Part shown: positions 16,640 to 26,172 of the stretch, piece after piece
Numbering within the stretch: the stretch's first letter is position 1
Layout of the letters: each line of letters opens with the position of its first letter
DNA from: Rhodobacteraceae bacterium HLUCCA12
GTDB lineage: Bacteria; Pseudomonadota; Alphaproteobacteria; Rhodobacterales; Rhodobacteraceae
Direction: 5' to 3'
Length of the DNA stretch: 64,000 nt
NCBI GenBank assembly: GCA_001314715.1
Contig: LJSV01000014.1
Coordinates: forward strand, 1 to 64,000
Made by a program: the position numbers and the translations under genes
The notes under the pieces: generated by a model
The model's input: only the letters and a program-made list of their open reading frames with translations
Databases searched by the model: none
What the model was told of the DNA's origin: nothing

Positions 16640-16680
16640 CTTCCCCTGCGCGGTCATATCTTTTGACCAATCAGGGGAAG
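16640..16680 (+). promoter_or_regulatory. Nested inverted repeat covering the RBS of the GntR-family gene
   Basis: The outer arms CTTCCCCTG (16640-16648) and CAGGGGAAG (16672-16680) are fully complementary. Inner arms GGTCA and TGACC add a 5-bp stem with a 7-base loop, with 3x3 unpaired bases between the stems. The right outer arm contains the purine-rich GGGGAAG just before the ATG at 16684. It could be an RNA hairpin that hides the ribosome site, an operator for autoregulation, or both. Confidence 0.6.
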
Positions 16681-16683
16681 ATA

Positions 16684-17454
16684 ATGCCGTTTCAGCCCGT
16701 CCAGACCGAAAAACTGTCGCGTGGAGTGGTCCGCCAGATCGAGCTTCTGATCCTTCGTGGCCTGCTGCGTCCGGGCGAGCGTTTGCCATCCGAACGCGAA
16801 CTGGCCGAGCGGATGGGCGTTTCGCGCCCCTCGCTGCGCGAGGCCATCGCCGAGTTGCAGGAACGCGGGCTTCTGGTCACCAAGGCCGGCGCGGGCATCT
16901 TTGTGGCGGACATGCTGGGCTCGGCCTTTTCCGAGGCGCTGGTGCAGTTGTTCGCCAATCACGAGGACGCGGTGTTCGACTATGTCAGCTTTCGCCGCGA
17001 TCTTGAAGGCATGGCCGCCGAGCGGGCGGCGCGGTTTGGTTCGGATACCGATCTGAAGGTCATCGACACAGTTTTCCGCAAGATGGAAACAGCGCATACC
17101 AAGCGCAATCCTTCGGATGAGGCCGAACTCGATGCCGAGTTTCATCTGGCGATCATCGAGGCCAGCCACAACATCGTCATGCTGCACATGATGCGCGCCA
17201 TGTTCGACCTGTTGCGCGCGGGTGTGTTCTACAATCGCCAGGCGATGTTTCGCCAGCGCACCACGCGTGACGATCTGCTGTCGCAGCATCGCGACATCAA
17301 TGATGCGATCCAGGCGCGCGATCCGCAACGCGCCCGGCAAGCGGCGGAATCGCATATGTCCTATGTCGAGAACAGCCTGAGCGATCTGCGCAAGGCCCAG
17401 CGGAACGAGGAAATCGCGCGGCTGCGATATCAGCACGAATTGTCGCGCGAGTAA
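16684..17454 (+). CDS. FadR/GntR-family (FCD) transcriptional regulator
   Basis: This 256-residue DNA-binding protein has an N-terminal winged helix with RLPSERELAERMGVSRPSLREAIAELQERGLL at about 36-67. A C-terminal all-helical FCD ligand domain follows, with the metal-binding pattern D...H...H (DAEFHLAIIEASHN, SQHRDINDAI, AESHMSYVE). Such regulators typically sense organic acids (pyruvate, lactate, glycolate) and control uptake or oxidation genes. No obvious target is adjacent. The start is the ATG at 16684; the track start is a TTG. The mRNA leader carries the nested inverted repeat listed separately. Confidence 0.88.
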   Translation: MPFQPVQTEKLSRGVVRQIELLILRGLLRPGERLPSERELAERMGVSRPSLREAIAELQERGLLVTKAGAGIFVADMLGSAFSEALVQLFANHEDAVFDYVSFRRDLEGMAAERAARFGSDTDLKVIDTVFRKMETAHTKRNPSDEAELDAEFHLAIIEASHNIVMLHMMRAMFDLLRAGVFYNRQAMFRQRTTRDDLLSQHRDINDAIQARDPQRARQAAESHMSYVENSLSDLRKAQRNEEIARLRYQHELSRE

Positions 17455-17481
17455 AAAAGAACCCCGCCGAAACCGGCGGGG
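17453..17481 (-). terminator. Terminator of ccrM, possibly bidirectional
   Basis: An 8-bp perfect stem (CCCCGCCG with CGGCGGGG, 4-base loop) is followed, read on the minus strand, by TTCTTTTTT. It lies between the convergent ends of the GntR gene and ccrM. The U-run serves ccrM; the plus direction has no U-run. Confidence 0.85.
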
Positions 17482-17536
17482 TAAAGTGGCGCCCATGGTC
17501 TTGGGAACACGGGCGCGGGCGGTAAACCGTTTGCAA

Positions 17537-18697
<1,161 letters not shown>

Positions 18698-18699
18698 CT

Positions 18700-18742
18700 A
18701 TGATGAGTCAAAGCTGATTCGGCGTCAATTTCTTTTTGAATC
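18700..18742 (-). promoter_or_regulatory. Predicted ccrM promoter with three GANTC sites
   Basis: On the minus strand TTGACG (18723-18728) and CATCAT (18700-18705) are separated by exactly 17 bases, a plausible -35/-10 pair about 55 bases ahead of the ccrM start. GANTC sites lie at 18705-18709 (touching the -10), 18716-18720 (in the spacer) and 18738-18742 (upstream of the -35). This dense placement in a regulatory region is unlikely to be chance. Confidence 0.6.
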
Positions 18743-18752
18743 AGTGTGTTAT

Positions 18753-19388
18753 TTAATTTTCTTCACACAATATATTGCGCACTGGGGCGAAGCTACGCCT
18801 ATGATGTGGGGTAACACCCAAGCGTTTGAGCGCGGCCAGGTGTGTCGGCGCAGGGTATCCGGCGTTGCGTTCCCAGCCATAGCCCGGCCAGTCGCGCGCG
18901 AGTTCGGCCATGATCCGGTCGCGCGCCACCTTGGCCAGGATCGAGGCGGCGGCGATGGAAAGGCAGCGCGCATCGCCCTTGACCAGGGTTTCTGCCGGGC
19001 AGGGCAGATCGCCGGGCAAACGGTTTCCGTCGATCAGGGCGTGATCGGCCGGCGGGCTCAACCCGACCAGCGCCCGGCGCATCGCCAGGTGGCTGGCCTG
19101 AAGGATGTTCAGTGCGTCGATTTCATCGACGCTGGCATGGGCCACCGACGATGCGATCGCCATGTCTTCGATGGTCGCGGCAAGGGTTGTGCGCGCGCGT
19201 GCGGTCAGGCGTTTTGAATCGCGCAGACCTTCGGGGATGCGATTGGGGTTCAGGACCACCGCGGCGGCCGTGACCGGCCCGGCAAGCGGGCCGCGCCCAA
19301 CCTCGTCGACACCGGCCACGATCAGCGCACCGCGGGCAAGGGCGGCATCCTCGTGGGTGAAATCAGGCTGGATCGGGGCGGCTTTCAT
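18753..19388 (-). CDS. rnhB: Ribonuclease HII
   Basis: This 211-residue endonuclease cleaves the RNA strand of RNA-DNA hybrids and single ribonucleotides. The catalytic DE pair is in [16 protein letters not shown], the third acidic residue in [10 protein letters not shown], and the fourth region is [22 protein letters not shown] use the ATG at 19388, which fits the family N-terminus better than 19424. The gene is divided from ccrM by the ccrM promoter region and runs in the same direction. Confidence 0.93.
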   Translation of the reverse strand: MKAAPIQPDFTHEDAALARGALIVAGVDEVGRGPLAGPVTAAAVVLNPNRIPEGLRDSKRLTARARTTLAATIEDMAIASSVAHASVDEIDALNILQASHLAMRRALVGLSPPADHALIDGNRLPGDLPCPAETLVKGDARCLSIAAASILAKVARDRIMAELARDWPGYGWERNAGYPAPTHLAALKRLGVTPHHRRSFAPVRNILCEEN

Positions 19389-19426
19389 GCCGGTCGATGT
19401 GGCATCGCCGCCTCCGCCGGGCAAGC

Positions 19427-19454
19427 AAAAACGGGGCAGGCGTCGGCCTGCCCC
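19427..19454 (-). terminator. Terminator of the Cys-rich repeat protein gene
   Basis: An 8-bp perfect stem (GGGGCAGG with CCTGCCCC, 6-base loop) is followed on the minus strand by GTTTTTG. It lies 35 bases past the stop of the minus-strand gene at 19489. Confidence 0.8.
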
Positions 19455-19488
19455 GGTTCGGCGTCATCTCGTTCGCCGTGCCGCGCGT

Positions 19489-20148
19489 TCAGCGGGCGCG
19501 GCGATAGCCGGAGTCAAGCAGACACCGGGCGTTGTAATAATGATTCCCCTGCCGGTCGCTGACCCGGCACTGACGCGGAAGCCGGTAGAAGCCGCGATTC
19601 TCCAGGCACTGACCGTCATAGCCTTCGACCCGGCGGCCGCTTTGACGATAGATCATTTCGCAGCCGCGCGGCAGAACGGCGCCGCGAACGGGGCCGGGTT
19701 CCGGGCGGACCGGGCGGACATGGCGTTCGGCCCTGTAACCGGCATCATACAGGCACTGCGCCAGATAGCTTGGCCGGTGCCCGCGATTTGTACGCATGGA
19801 CAGACGACAACGTTGCGGCAGGCGGTAGTAGCCCGCGCGCTCAAGGCAGCGGGCGTTATAGGTCTGCACCAGCCGCCCGCGCACGCGCACCGTTTCCTGG
19901 CAACCGCTTGGCAGCGTCCATTCGCCGATGTAACGGGGGGTGTGATCGTCGTCGATGGCGTTGACGATCACGGCCACGGCGGCGATTCCCAGAAAAAGCC
20001 GCAACAGGTCATCGGTGGTGTCGGAACGCGCAGGGGCGGTGGTCGCGCTCAGCCCGGCCAATGCAATGACGGCCGCGGCGAGCAGGCCGAACAGGCGCCT
20101 TGAGGTTTTCTGCGTAACGGCGCCGAAGCCGGATGCATGGACAATCAT
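19489..20148 (-). CDS. Secreted or membrane-anchored protein with four Cys-pair repeats, unknown function
   Basis: This 219-residue protein has an N-terminal hydrophobic export segment (RLFGLLAAAVIALAGLSATTAPA) and a second hydrophobic stretch LLRLFLGIAAVAVIVNAI, so it may be membrane-anchored with its C-terminus outside. The rest is four tandem units of about 30 residues following LPxxC-(11-14)-Y-xxx-CLxxxGY. Examples are LPSGC...YNARCLERAGY and LPRGC...YDGQCLENRGF. Each unit has one pair of cysteines, probably a disulfide, with many Arg and Tyr. I do not recognise a functional family. The gene is monocistronic with a clear terminator and is divergent from the small secreted protein gene at 20435. 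Confidence 0.75.
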   Translation of the reverse strand: MIVHASGFGAVTQKTSRRLFGLLAAAVIALAGLSATTAPARSDTTDDLLRLFLGIAAVAVIVNAIDDDHTPRYIGEWTLPSGCQETVRVRGRLVQTYNARCLERAGYYRLPQRCRLSMRTNRGHRPSYLAQCLYDAGYRAERHVRPVRPEPGPVRGAVLPRGCEMIYRQSGRRVEGYDGQCLENRGFYRLPRQCRVSDRQGNHYYNARCLLDSGYRRAR

Positions 20149-20434
20149 TGTCGTTCCTTTCCTTCAGCAGGCTCGCAGCCCGAAGCGCCGGGGCGATTCG
20201 GACGATGCGGGCGGGTTTCGGTCATGGCCGTAAAATGGGGCGTGGTCCTGACCCCGCGTCGCGATCCAGTGTCGCGCCGAAACCGGCTGACAGGCAATAG
20301 CGCGATCCCGTTATCGGATAACCGCGCGAAAAAATCGGCGACGATCGCGCCGATATTGCATATCCGCCAGGATCGGGCCAGCTTTCGATCCGACCGATCT
20401 GCTGCAAACCTTGTCGTTCACGGGACGCGAATCG

Positions 20435-20722
20435 ATGCGCATATTTCTTCAGGCGATTGTCGCCACCCTGATTTTGGCCTTGCCCGCTTCGGCGCAGTGC
20501 TATGCCGATTACAGGGCCCAACAAAGCGATCCGACACGCTTTCACTACGGCGTGGCCGAGATCCCGTCTTCGGCCTGTGGCGATGCGCAGGCGGCGGCCA
20601 GCCATCTGAGGCCGCGTCTGCGACAACATGGCTGGATTCTGGTGGATGTTTTGTCCACATTCGGTCCAGAGGGACTCGCCTCAAGGAGAGAGCGTGCCGG
20701 ACAATACCACCTCCGTTTCTGA
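20435..20722 (+). CDS. Small secreted protein with paired cysteines, unknown function
   Basis: This 95-residue protein has a signal peptide (MRIFLQAIVATLILALPASAQ) and a mature part of about 74 residues starting CYADYRAQQSDPTRFHYGVAEIP. A second cysteine is at SACGDAQAA, and the helical C-terminus includes LRPRLRQHGWILVDVLSTFG. The pattern suggests a small periplasmic domain with one disulfide. The start is set by the signal peptide. Its last 29 bases overlap the next gene, whose GTG start and AAGGAGAG site lie inside it, so the two are coupled. Confidence 0.7.
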   Translation: MRIFLQAIVATLILALPASAQCYADYRAQQSDPTRFHYGVAEIPSSACGDAQAAASHLRPRLRQHGWILVDVLSTFGPEGLASRRERAGQYHLRF

Positions 20723-21398
20723 CCTGACGCGCGCGGGATCGCGCGCGATCGTCATCGGCCTGGCCGCCATCGTTGCCATCCTGGGGCTGGCGGCCTTTCT
20801 TCTGTTTCAGAACCTGCCCGACACCAACGCGTTCAATGCCCGTGTCGAAAGACTGTTTGCCGAGAACACGAACCTGACCGAACAGGCGGAACTGCGCCTT
20901 CTTGAGATCCTCGCGCAATCGGGCACCACCTTTACCGAGGTTCTGGTCAGCTATCGCGCGGTGATCTTTGTCTTGATGGTATTCGCCAGCCTGTTGCTGG
21001 TCACGGCGCTGGTGCTGGTTCTGGCGCTGATCGCGCTGAACCGGCGACTGGCGCAGGTGCAAAAGGCCGGCATCCAGGTCTCGTCGCTGATCATCAGCCG
21101 GGCCGAGCGCAAGGTCTATCTGAACGATATGGAGTTCAATCTGACCGAAGCGGCCGTCGAAACCCTTGCCGCGCTGGCCGAGGCGCGCATGGACGGCGAG
21201 ATGCTGACCGGCGCGCGTCTGGAATCGGTGATCACCGGACGGCGCGAACCCGATTGCGACGAGGCCGCAGGTGCGACCCGCATCAAGCGGTTGCGCGACA
21301 GCCTGGGCAACCAGATCGTCAGCGAATTGCTGGTGCGCAACATTGCGCGGCAGGGATACATGCTGACCATCGACAAGGACGTGATCCGCATGATCTGA
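20694..21398 (+). CDS. Two-TM membrane protein with C-terminal winged-helix domain
   Basis: This protein of 234 residues starts at a GTG (20694) with AAGGAGAG ahead; the longer track ORF is not supported. Two membrane helices lie at about 15-37 (AIVIGLAAIVAILGLAAFLLF) and 88-113 (VIFVLMVFASLLLVTALVLVL), flanking a periplasmic helical segment of about 50 residues. After the second helix comes a cytoplasmic domain resembling the OmpR-type winged helix: strand RKVYLNDMEFNLT, helix EAAVETLAALAEA, recognition helix near AGATRIKRLRDSLG and final hairpin NIARQGYMLTI. It may be a membrane-bound transcription factor of inverted ToxR layout (TM first, wHTH last). No ligand is known; the co-encoded secreted protein is a candidate. 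Confidence 0.65.
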   Translation: MPDNTTSVSDLTRAGSRAIVIGLAAIVAILGLAAFLLFQNLPDTNAFNARVERLFAENTNLTEQAELRLLEILAQSGTTFTEVLVSYRAVIFVLMVFASLLLVTALVLVLALIALNRRLAQVQKAGIQVSSLIISRAERKVYLNDMEFNLTEAAVETLAALAEARMDGEMLTGARLESVITGRREPDCDEAAGATRIKRLRDSLGNQIVSELLVRNIARQGYMLTIDKDVIRMI

Positions 21399-21401
21399 GC
21401 G

Positions 21402-22274
21402 TCATACGAAGGCGCTGGCCGGATAGCCCTGAAGATACAGCAGCGCGGTCAGATCGCCGTGGTTGATGCGCAGATCGCATTCGGCCGCCACGATCGGCTT
21501 GGCATGCAGCGCGACGCCTGCCCCGGCGCGGTGCAACATGCCCAAATCGTTCGCCCCGTCGCCCACCGCGATCACGTCGGATTCGGCAATGCCCAGTCGG
21601 GCGGAAACCTGCGCCAGCGCGTCGATCTTGGCCTGCCGGCCCAGGACGGGCTCGGCCACGGTTCCGGTCAGGATGCCGCCTTGCGCCAGCAGCCGGTTGG
21701 CGCGGTGCTCGTCAAAGCCCAGATGCGCCGCGACACTTTCGGTAAAGGCCGTGAACCCGCCCGAAACCAGCACGCTATAGCCGCCATGCGCCTTCATCGT
21801 CGCGATCAGTTCGCGCCCACCGGGCGTGAAGGTGATGCGCTCGGCCAGGACCCGATCGATGACGGTCTCCGGCAGCCCCTTGAGCAGCGCCACGCGCTCG
21901 CGCAGCGCGGGCTCAAAAGCCAGTTCGCCATTCATCGCCCGCGCCGTGATTGCCGCGACCTGAGGGCCGAAACCGGCCATATCGGCCAATTCGTCGATGC
22001 ATTCCTGTTCGATCATGGTGCTGTCCATGTCGGCCAGCAGCATCCTCTTGCGTCGTCCATCGGATGGCTGCACCGCCAGATCGATTCCCAGCGCCTGCAT
22101 CTCGTCCCAGACCTGCCAGCGATTGTCCGGTACCGCGGCCAGATCGAACTCGGCGGCAACGCCGGGATTGAGCCAGCGCGCCTCGCCGCCGCCCCAGGCG
22201 TTGCGCAGGGATTCGACAAGGGCGGGCTCCAGTGCGGGGCGGGCGGGGTTGCTCAGCAGGGTGACGACGAACAT
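21402..22274 (-). CDS. serB: Phosphoserine phosphatase
   Basis: This HAD-family enzyme of 290 residues performs the last step of serine synthesis. The nucleophile motif is [19 protein letters not shown], motif II/III features are [19 protein letters not shown] and the metal motif is [14 protein letters not shown]. About 75 N-terminal residues precede the catalytic core, as in SerB with a small regulatory domain. The start at 22274 replaces the track's 22604, which would run back into the serC leader. It is divergent from serC-serA, so the whole phosphorylated serine pathway is encoded in one place. Confidence 0.95.
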   Translation of the reverse strand: MFVVTLLSNPARPALEPALVESLRNAWGGGEARWLNPGVAAEFDLAAVPDNRWQVWDEMQALGIDLAVQPSDGRRKRMLLADMDSTMIEQECIDELADMAGFGPQVAAITARAMNGELAFEPALRERVALLKGLPETVIDRVLAERITFTPGGRELIATMKAHGGYSVLVSGGFTAFTESVAAHLGFDEHRANRLLAQGGILTGTVAEPVLGRQAKIDALAQVSARLGIAESDVIAVGDGANDLGMLHRAGAGVALHAKPIVAAECDLRINHGDLTALLYLQGYPASAFV

Positions 22275-22378
22275 CTGGCTGTTTCCGATCGTGAACACGG
22301 GGTGTCGCTTTTCAGCATTCAAGCGCCGCCTTAGTGCACTTTTCCCCCTTGTGCCAGAGGCCGCCCCCCCGTATCTGC

Positions 22379-22408
22379 GTCCGTGGGACACCCCTCCCCA
22401 ACGAGGGG
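22379..22408 (+). promoter_or_regulatory. Candidate structured serC leader (two hairpins before the RBS)
   Basis: Hairpin GTCC-GTG-GGAC is followed two bases later by hairpin CCCCTC-CCCAAC-GAGGGG. The serC ribosome site GGAAGGA starts about ten bases on. A conserved RNA called the serC motif is known upstream of serC in Alphaproteobacteria. Position and hairpin arrangement suggest this is a member, but I could not compare it with the consensus. Confidence 0.45.
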
Positions 22409-22428
22409 CGTTTATCTGGAAGGATAGC

Positions 22429-23583
22429 ATGACTGACGCCAAGACCCCGGCTACGCGGCCGGCCAATCCGCGTTTCTCTTCTGGCCCCTGTGCCAAGATC
22501 CCCGATTTCAGACTGGACATGCTTGCCGACGCACCCCTGGGCCGGTCGCATCGTGCTGCCATCGGCAAGGCCAAGCTGGCCGAGGCCATCGACCTGACGC
22601 GCACTGTGTTGGGCGTACCGGCCGACTACCGCATCGGCATCGTCCCCGGCTCGGACACCGGCGCCGTCGAGATGGCGATGTGGTCGCTTCTGGGCGCGCG
22701 CGGGGTCGAGATGCTGGCATGGGAAAGCTTTGGCGAGGGCTGGGTGACGGATGCCGTCAAACAGCTCAAGCTCGATGCCACGGTCCGCAAGGCGCCCTAT
22801 GGGCAGATCGTGGATTTCGCCGAGGTCGACTTCGACAAGGACGTGGTCTTTACCTGGAACGGTACGACCTCGGGCGTTCGTGTGCCTGATGGCGCCGCGA
22901 TCCCTGCCGATCGCAGCGGGCTGACGATCTGCGACGCCACATCGGCCGCCTTTGCCATGGACCTGCCCTGGGACAAGTTGGATGTCGTGACCTTCAGCTG
23001 GCAGAAGGTTCTGGGCGGCGAGGGTGCGCATGGCGTCCTGATCCTGTCGCCGCGCGCGGTCGAAAGGCTGGAAAGCCACACGCCGGCCTGGCCGCTGCCC
23101 AAGATTTTCCGCCTGACCAAGGGCGGCAAGCTAAACGAGGGCATCTTCAAGGGCGAGACGATCAACACGCCCTCGATGCTGGCTGTCGAGGATTATCTGG
23201 TCGCGCTGAAATGGGCACAATCCATCGGCGGCTTGCCCGCGATGGTTGCCCGCGCCGATGCCAATGCGCAGGCGGTATGGGATTTCGTGGCCCGGCACGA
23301 CTGGATCGCCAATCTGGCCGAGGATGCGGCTCTGGCCTCGACCACCTCGGTCTGCCTGAAGTTCACCGACCCGCGCATCGCGGACGGCGCGGCTTTTGCC
23401 AGAGGCGTTGCCAAACGGCTTGAGGCCGAGGGCGTCGCCCTGGATATCGGTGCCTATCGCGATGCACCGCCGGGTCTGCGGATCTGGTGCGGATCGACGG
23501 TGGAAACCGCCGATGTTCAGGCGCTGCTGCCCTGGATCGAATGGGCCTATCACGCTGAAATCGCCGCGCAGAAAGCGGCCTGA
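22429..23583 (+). CDS. serC: Phosphoserine aminotransferase
   Basis: This 384-residue class-V-fold PLP enzyme converts 3-phosphohydroxypyruvate to phosphoserine with glutamate. The N-terminal region [15 protein letters not shown], the substrate loop [14 protein letters not shown] and the PLP-lysine segment [17 protein letters not shown] match the longer alphaproteobacterial SerC type. The ATG at 22429 follows GGAAGGATAGC; the track ORF start lies far upstream inside serB and is not real. It is followed after 63 bases by serA in the same operon. Confidence 0.95.
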   Translation: MTDAKTPATRPANPRFSSGPCAKIPDFRLDMLADAPLGRSHRAAIGKAKLAEAIDLTRTVLGVPADYRIGIVPGSDTGAVEMAMWSLLGARGVEMLAWESFGEGWVTDAVKQLKLDATVRKAPYGQIVDFAEVDFDKDVVFTWNGTTSGVRVPDGAAIPADRSGLTICDATSAAFAMDLPWDKLDVVTFSWQKVLGGEGAHGVLILSPRAVERLESHTPAWPLPKIFRLTKGGKLNEGIFKGETINTPSMLAVEDYLVALKWAQSIGGLPAMVARADANAQAVWDFVARHDWIANLAEDAALASTTSVCLKFTDPRIADGAAFARGVAKRLEAEGVALDIGAYRDAPPGLRIWCGSTVETADVQALLPWIEWAYHAEIAAQKAA

Positions 23584-23596
23584 TCCCCTGATCCCT

Positions 23597-23617
23597 CCCC
23601 CGCGTTTGCCGCGGGGG
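23597..23617 (+). other. Intercistronic hairpin between serC and serA
   Basis: An 8-bp stem CCCCCGCG with CGCGGGGG and a 5-base loop lies 14 bases after serC. No U-run follows, so it is not a standard terminator. It could protect the serC 3' end or adjust serA expression. Confidence 0.5.
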
Positions 23618-23646
23618 GTGCCAACCCTTGCAAAGGAGGTCGCATC

Positions 23647-25245
23647 ATGGCGCCCCGCGTTCTCGTATCCGATAAACTCTCTGAAACCGCCGTCCAGGTC
23701 TTTCGCGACCGTGGCGTCGATGTCGACTATCTGCCCGATCTGGGCAAGGACAAGGACAAGCTGGCCGAGGTCATCGGCCAGTATGACGGCCTTGCCATCC
23801 GTTCGGCCACCAAGGTCACGGAAAAGATCCTGGACAAGGCCCCGAACCTGAAGGTGATCGGCCGCGCCGGGATCGGTGTGGACAATGTCGATATTCCCGC
23901 TGCCTCGAAGCGCGGGGTGATCGTGATGAACACGCCCTTCGGCAACTCGGTCACGACCGCCGAACATGCCATTGCGCTGATGTTCGCGGTCGCGCGCCAG
24001 TTGCCCGAGGCCAGCGCCAGCACCCATGCCGGCAAATGGGAAAAGAACCGCTTCATGGGGGTGGAGCTGTTCAACAAGACATTGGGCGTGATCGGTGCCG
24101 GCAATATCGGCGGCATCGTTTGCGATCGCGCGCTGGGGCTGAAGATGAAGGTCGTGGCCTATGACCCCTTCCTGTCGGAAGAACGCGCAAAGGCCATGGG
24201 CGTCACCAAGGTCGAGCTGGACGAGCTGCTGGCGCGCGCCGATTTCATCACCTTGCATGTGCCGCTGACCGACAAGACCCGCAACATCCTGTCGGCCGAG
24301 GCGATCGCCAGGACCAAGAAGGGCGTGCGGATCATCAACTGCGCGCGCGGCGGGCTGGTCGATGAGGCCGCGTTGGCCGAGGCGATTAAGTCCGGCCATG
24401 TCGCCGGTGCGGGTTTTGACGTTTTCGCCGTGGAGCCTGCGACCGACTCGGCGCTGTTCAACCTGCCCAACGTCGTCGTCACGCCGCATCTGGGCGCCAG
24501 CACCAAGGAGGCGCAGGAAAACGTTGCCATCCAGGTGGCCGAACAGATGTCGGATTTCCTGCTGACCGGTGCGGTGCAGAACGCCCTCAACATGCCGTCG
24601 GTGAGCGCCGAAGAGGCCGCCGTGATGGGGCCATGGCTGAAACTGGCCGCCCATCTGGGCGATTTCGCCGGGCAACTGACCGACGAGCCGATCCGCGCCA
24701 TCAACGTCCTTTACGATGGCGCCGTTACCGAGATGAACCTCAACGCGCTGAACTGTGCGGTGGTCGCGGGCGTGATGAAGGCATCGAACCCCGATGTGAA
24801 CATGGTGTCGGCCCCCATCATGGCCAAGGAACGCGGCATCCAGCTGTCGACCACGCGGCAGGAAAAGACCGGCGTGTTCGACGCGTTCATCAAGCTGACG
24901 GTCGTGACCGACAAGCGCGAGCGTTCGGTCGCGGGCACCGTGTTCTCGGACGGAAAGCCGCGGTTCATCCAGATCAAGGGCATCAATATCGACGCCGAGA
25001 TCGGCGCGCACATGCTGTATACGACCAACGAGGACGTGCCCGGCATCATCGGCCTGCTGGGCAACACCATGGGCAAGAGCGGCGTCAACATCGCCAACTT
25101 CACGCTTGGCCGGTCCGGTGTCGGCAAGGATGCGATCGCGCTTTTGTATCTCGATCAGGCGCTCGATCCCAAGGTCGTGGAAACCCTTCGCAACACCGGG
25201 ATGTTCCGGCAGGTGCGACCGATGCAGTTCGATGTCGCCGATTGA
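23647..25245 (+). CDS. serA: D-3-phosphoglycerate dehydrogenase
   Basis: This 532-residue enzyme commits 3-phosphoglycerate to serine synthesis using NAD. The catalytic/substrate region is VIGRAGIGVDNVDIPAASKRG. The Rossmann motif is GVIGAGNIGGIV at about 145-156, the Arg-containing INCARGGLVDE follows, and HLGASTKEAQENVA carries the catalytic His. After about residue 310 comes the long-form extension (ASB domain) and a C-terminal ACT domain (NEDVPGIIGLLGNTMGKSGVN), where serine feedback would act. It starts with an ideal AAAGGAGGT site. Confidence 0.96.
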   Translation: MAPRVLVSDKLSETAVQVFRDRGVDVDYLPDLGKDKDKLAEVIGQYDGLAIRSATKVTEKILDKAPNLKVIGRAGIGVDNVDIPAASKRGVIVMNTPFGNSVTTAEHAIALMFAVARQLPEASASTHAGKWEKNRFMGVELFNKTLGVIGAGNIGGIVCDRALGLKMKVVAYDPFLSEERAKAMGVTKVELDELLARADFITLHVPLTDKTRNILSAEAIARTKKGVRIINCARGGLVDEAALAEAIKSGHVAGAGFDVFAVEPATDSALFNLPNVVVTPHLGASTKEAQENVAIQVAEQMSDFLLTGAVQNALNMPSVSAEEAAVMGPWLKLAAHLGDFAGQLTDEPIRAINVLYDGAVTEMNLNALNCAVVAGVMKASNPDVNMVSAPIMAKERGIQLSTTRQEKTGVFDAFIKLTVVTDKRERSVAGTVFSDGKPRFIQIKGINIDAEIGAHMLYTTNEDVPGIIGLLGNTMGKSGVNIANFTLGRSGVGKDAIALLYLDQALDPKVVETLRNTGMFRQVRPMQFDVAD

Positions 25246-25290
25246 CAGGTTTGCGGAGTGGGCCGGTGCTCGCTTCGCGCCCCGCCCCTG

Positions 25291-25305
25291 TTAACCCGGG
25301 TTTCA
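25291..25305 (+). promoter_or_regulatory. Degenerate CtrA-like site upstream of motB
   Basis: TTAA, seven bases, TTCA matches six of eight positions of the CtrA pattern TTAA-N7-TTAA. It lies about 50 bases before the motB start. It is weak on its own but is supported by a second site before flgE. Confidence 0.3.
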
Positions 25306-25353
25306 TACCTGTTCGCTATCGCTGAATGCGGGTGAAGTGAAACAGGTGGTGGG

Positions 25354-26151
25354 ATGAGCCGGCAAACCAATGCCGCGCCGATCCTCATCAAACGAAAGAA
25401 GGTGGTGGCCGCGCAGGGGCACCATGGTGGCGCGTGGAAGGTTGCTTATGCCGACTTCGTCACGGCCATGATGGCCTTCTTTCTGATGATGTGGCTTCTG
25501 GGCGCAACGACGGAAACGCAACGCCGAGGGCTGGCGGACTATTTCACGCCCTCGATCCCGATCAATCGCAGCTCGTCCGGGGGCAGCGGCATGTTCGGCG
25601 GCAATGATATCCATTCCGCCGACGATCTGGGCCCCGAAACCAATCAGGGCAACACGATGGACGCCTCGGAAGACCGCTCCGAAGCCGATTCTTTCGAGGC
25701 CATCGAGGATCGGCTGCAAGGGCTTGGCGCCGAAAGTGCGACGATGACCGAGGCCCTGCGCCATGTGGTCACGCGCGTCACCGACGAGGGACTGGTGATC
25801 GAGCTTTTCGATCTGCCCGGTGCGCCGCTGTTTCACGGCGATACCGACGAGCCAGAGCCGATCTTGTCGGTTCTCGCCTCGATCCTGGCTGAGGTGTTTG
25901 GCATGGCGCAAAACTCCCTGGCGATCGAGGGGCATACTCGGACCTATACGATGGTGCAGCTGAATGATCCGCGCTGGACGTTGTCACTGTCGCGTGCGGC
26001 GCGCATGCGTCTGCTGCTGGAAAGCCAGTCTTTCGACCCCTCGCGCACCGCGCGGGTGACAGGTCACGCCGACCGGCGGCAGGTAATGCGAAACCCGATG
26101 TCCGTGCGCAACAACCGCCTTGAGCTGATCTTGCTGCGGCAATCGGGTTAG
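25354..26151 (+). CDS. motB: Flagellar motor stator protein MotB
   Basis: This 265-residue protein has one N-terminal membrane helix carrying the proton-channel aspartate (Asp34 in YADFVTAMMAFFLMMWLLG). A periplasmic plug/linker follows (about 53-110), then a C-terminal OmpA-like peptidoglycan-binding domain (IEGHTRTYTMVQ ... LSLSRAARMRLLL, VTGHADRRQ). With MotA it forms the stator that drives rotation. motA is not in the window. It opens a flagellar islet with flgE, flgK, flgL and flgI. Confidence 0.9.
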   Translation: MSRQTNAAPILIKRKKVVAAQGHHGGAWKVAYADFVTAMMAFFLMMWLLGATTETQRRGLADYFTPSIPINRSSSGGSGMFGGNDIHSADDLGPETNQGNTMDASEDRSEADSFEAIEDRLQGLGAESATMTEALRHVVTRVTDEGLVIELFDLPGAPLFHGDTDEPEPILSVLASILAEVFGMAQNSLAIEGHTRTYTMVQLNDPRWTLSLSRAARMRLLLESQSFDPSRTARVTGHADRRQVMRNPMSVRNNRLELILLRQSG

Positions 26152-26172
26152 AGCGTGAAAAACCTGCGCGTG

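Noticed and set aside
23131-25011. 626-residue minus-strand ORF opposite serA
   Set aside because: It is a His/Gly/Arg-rich mirror of serA codons. serA carries all expected motifs in the plus frame.
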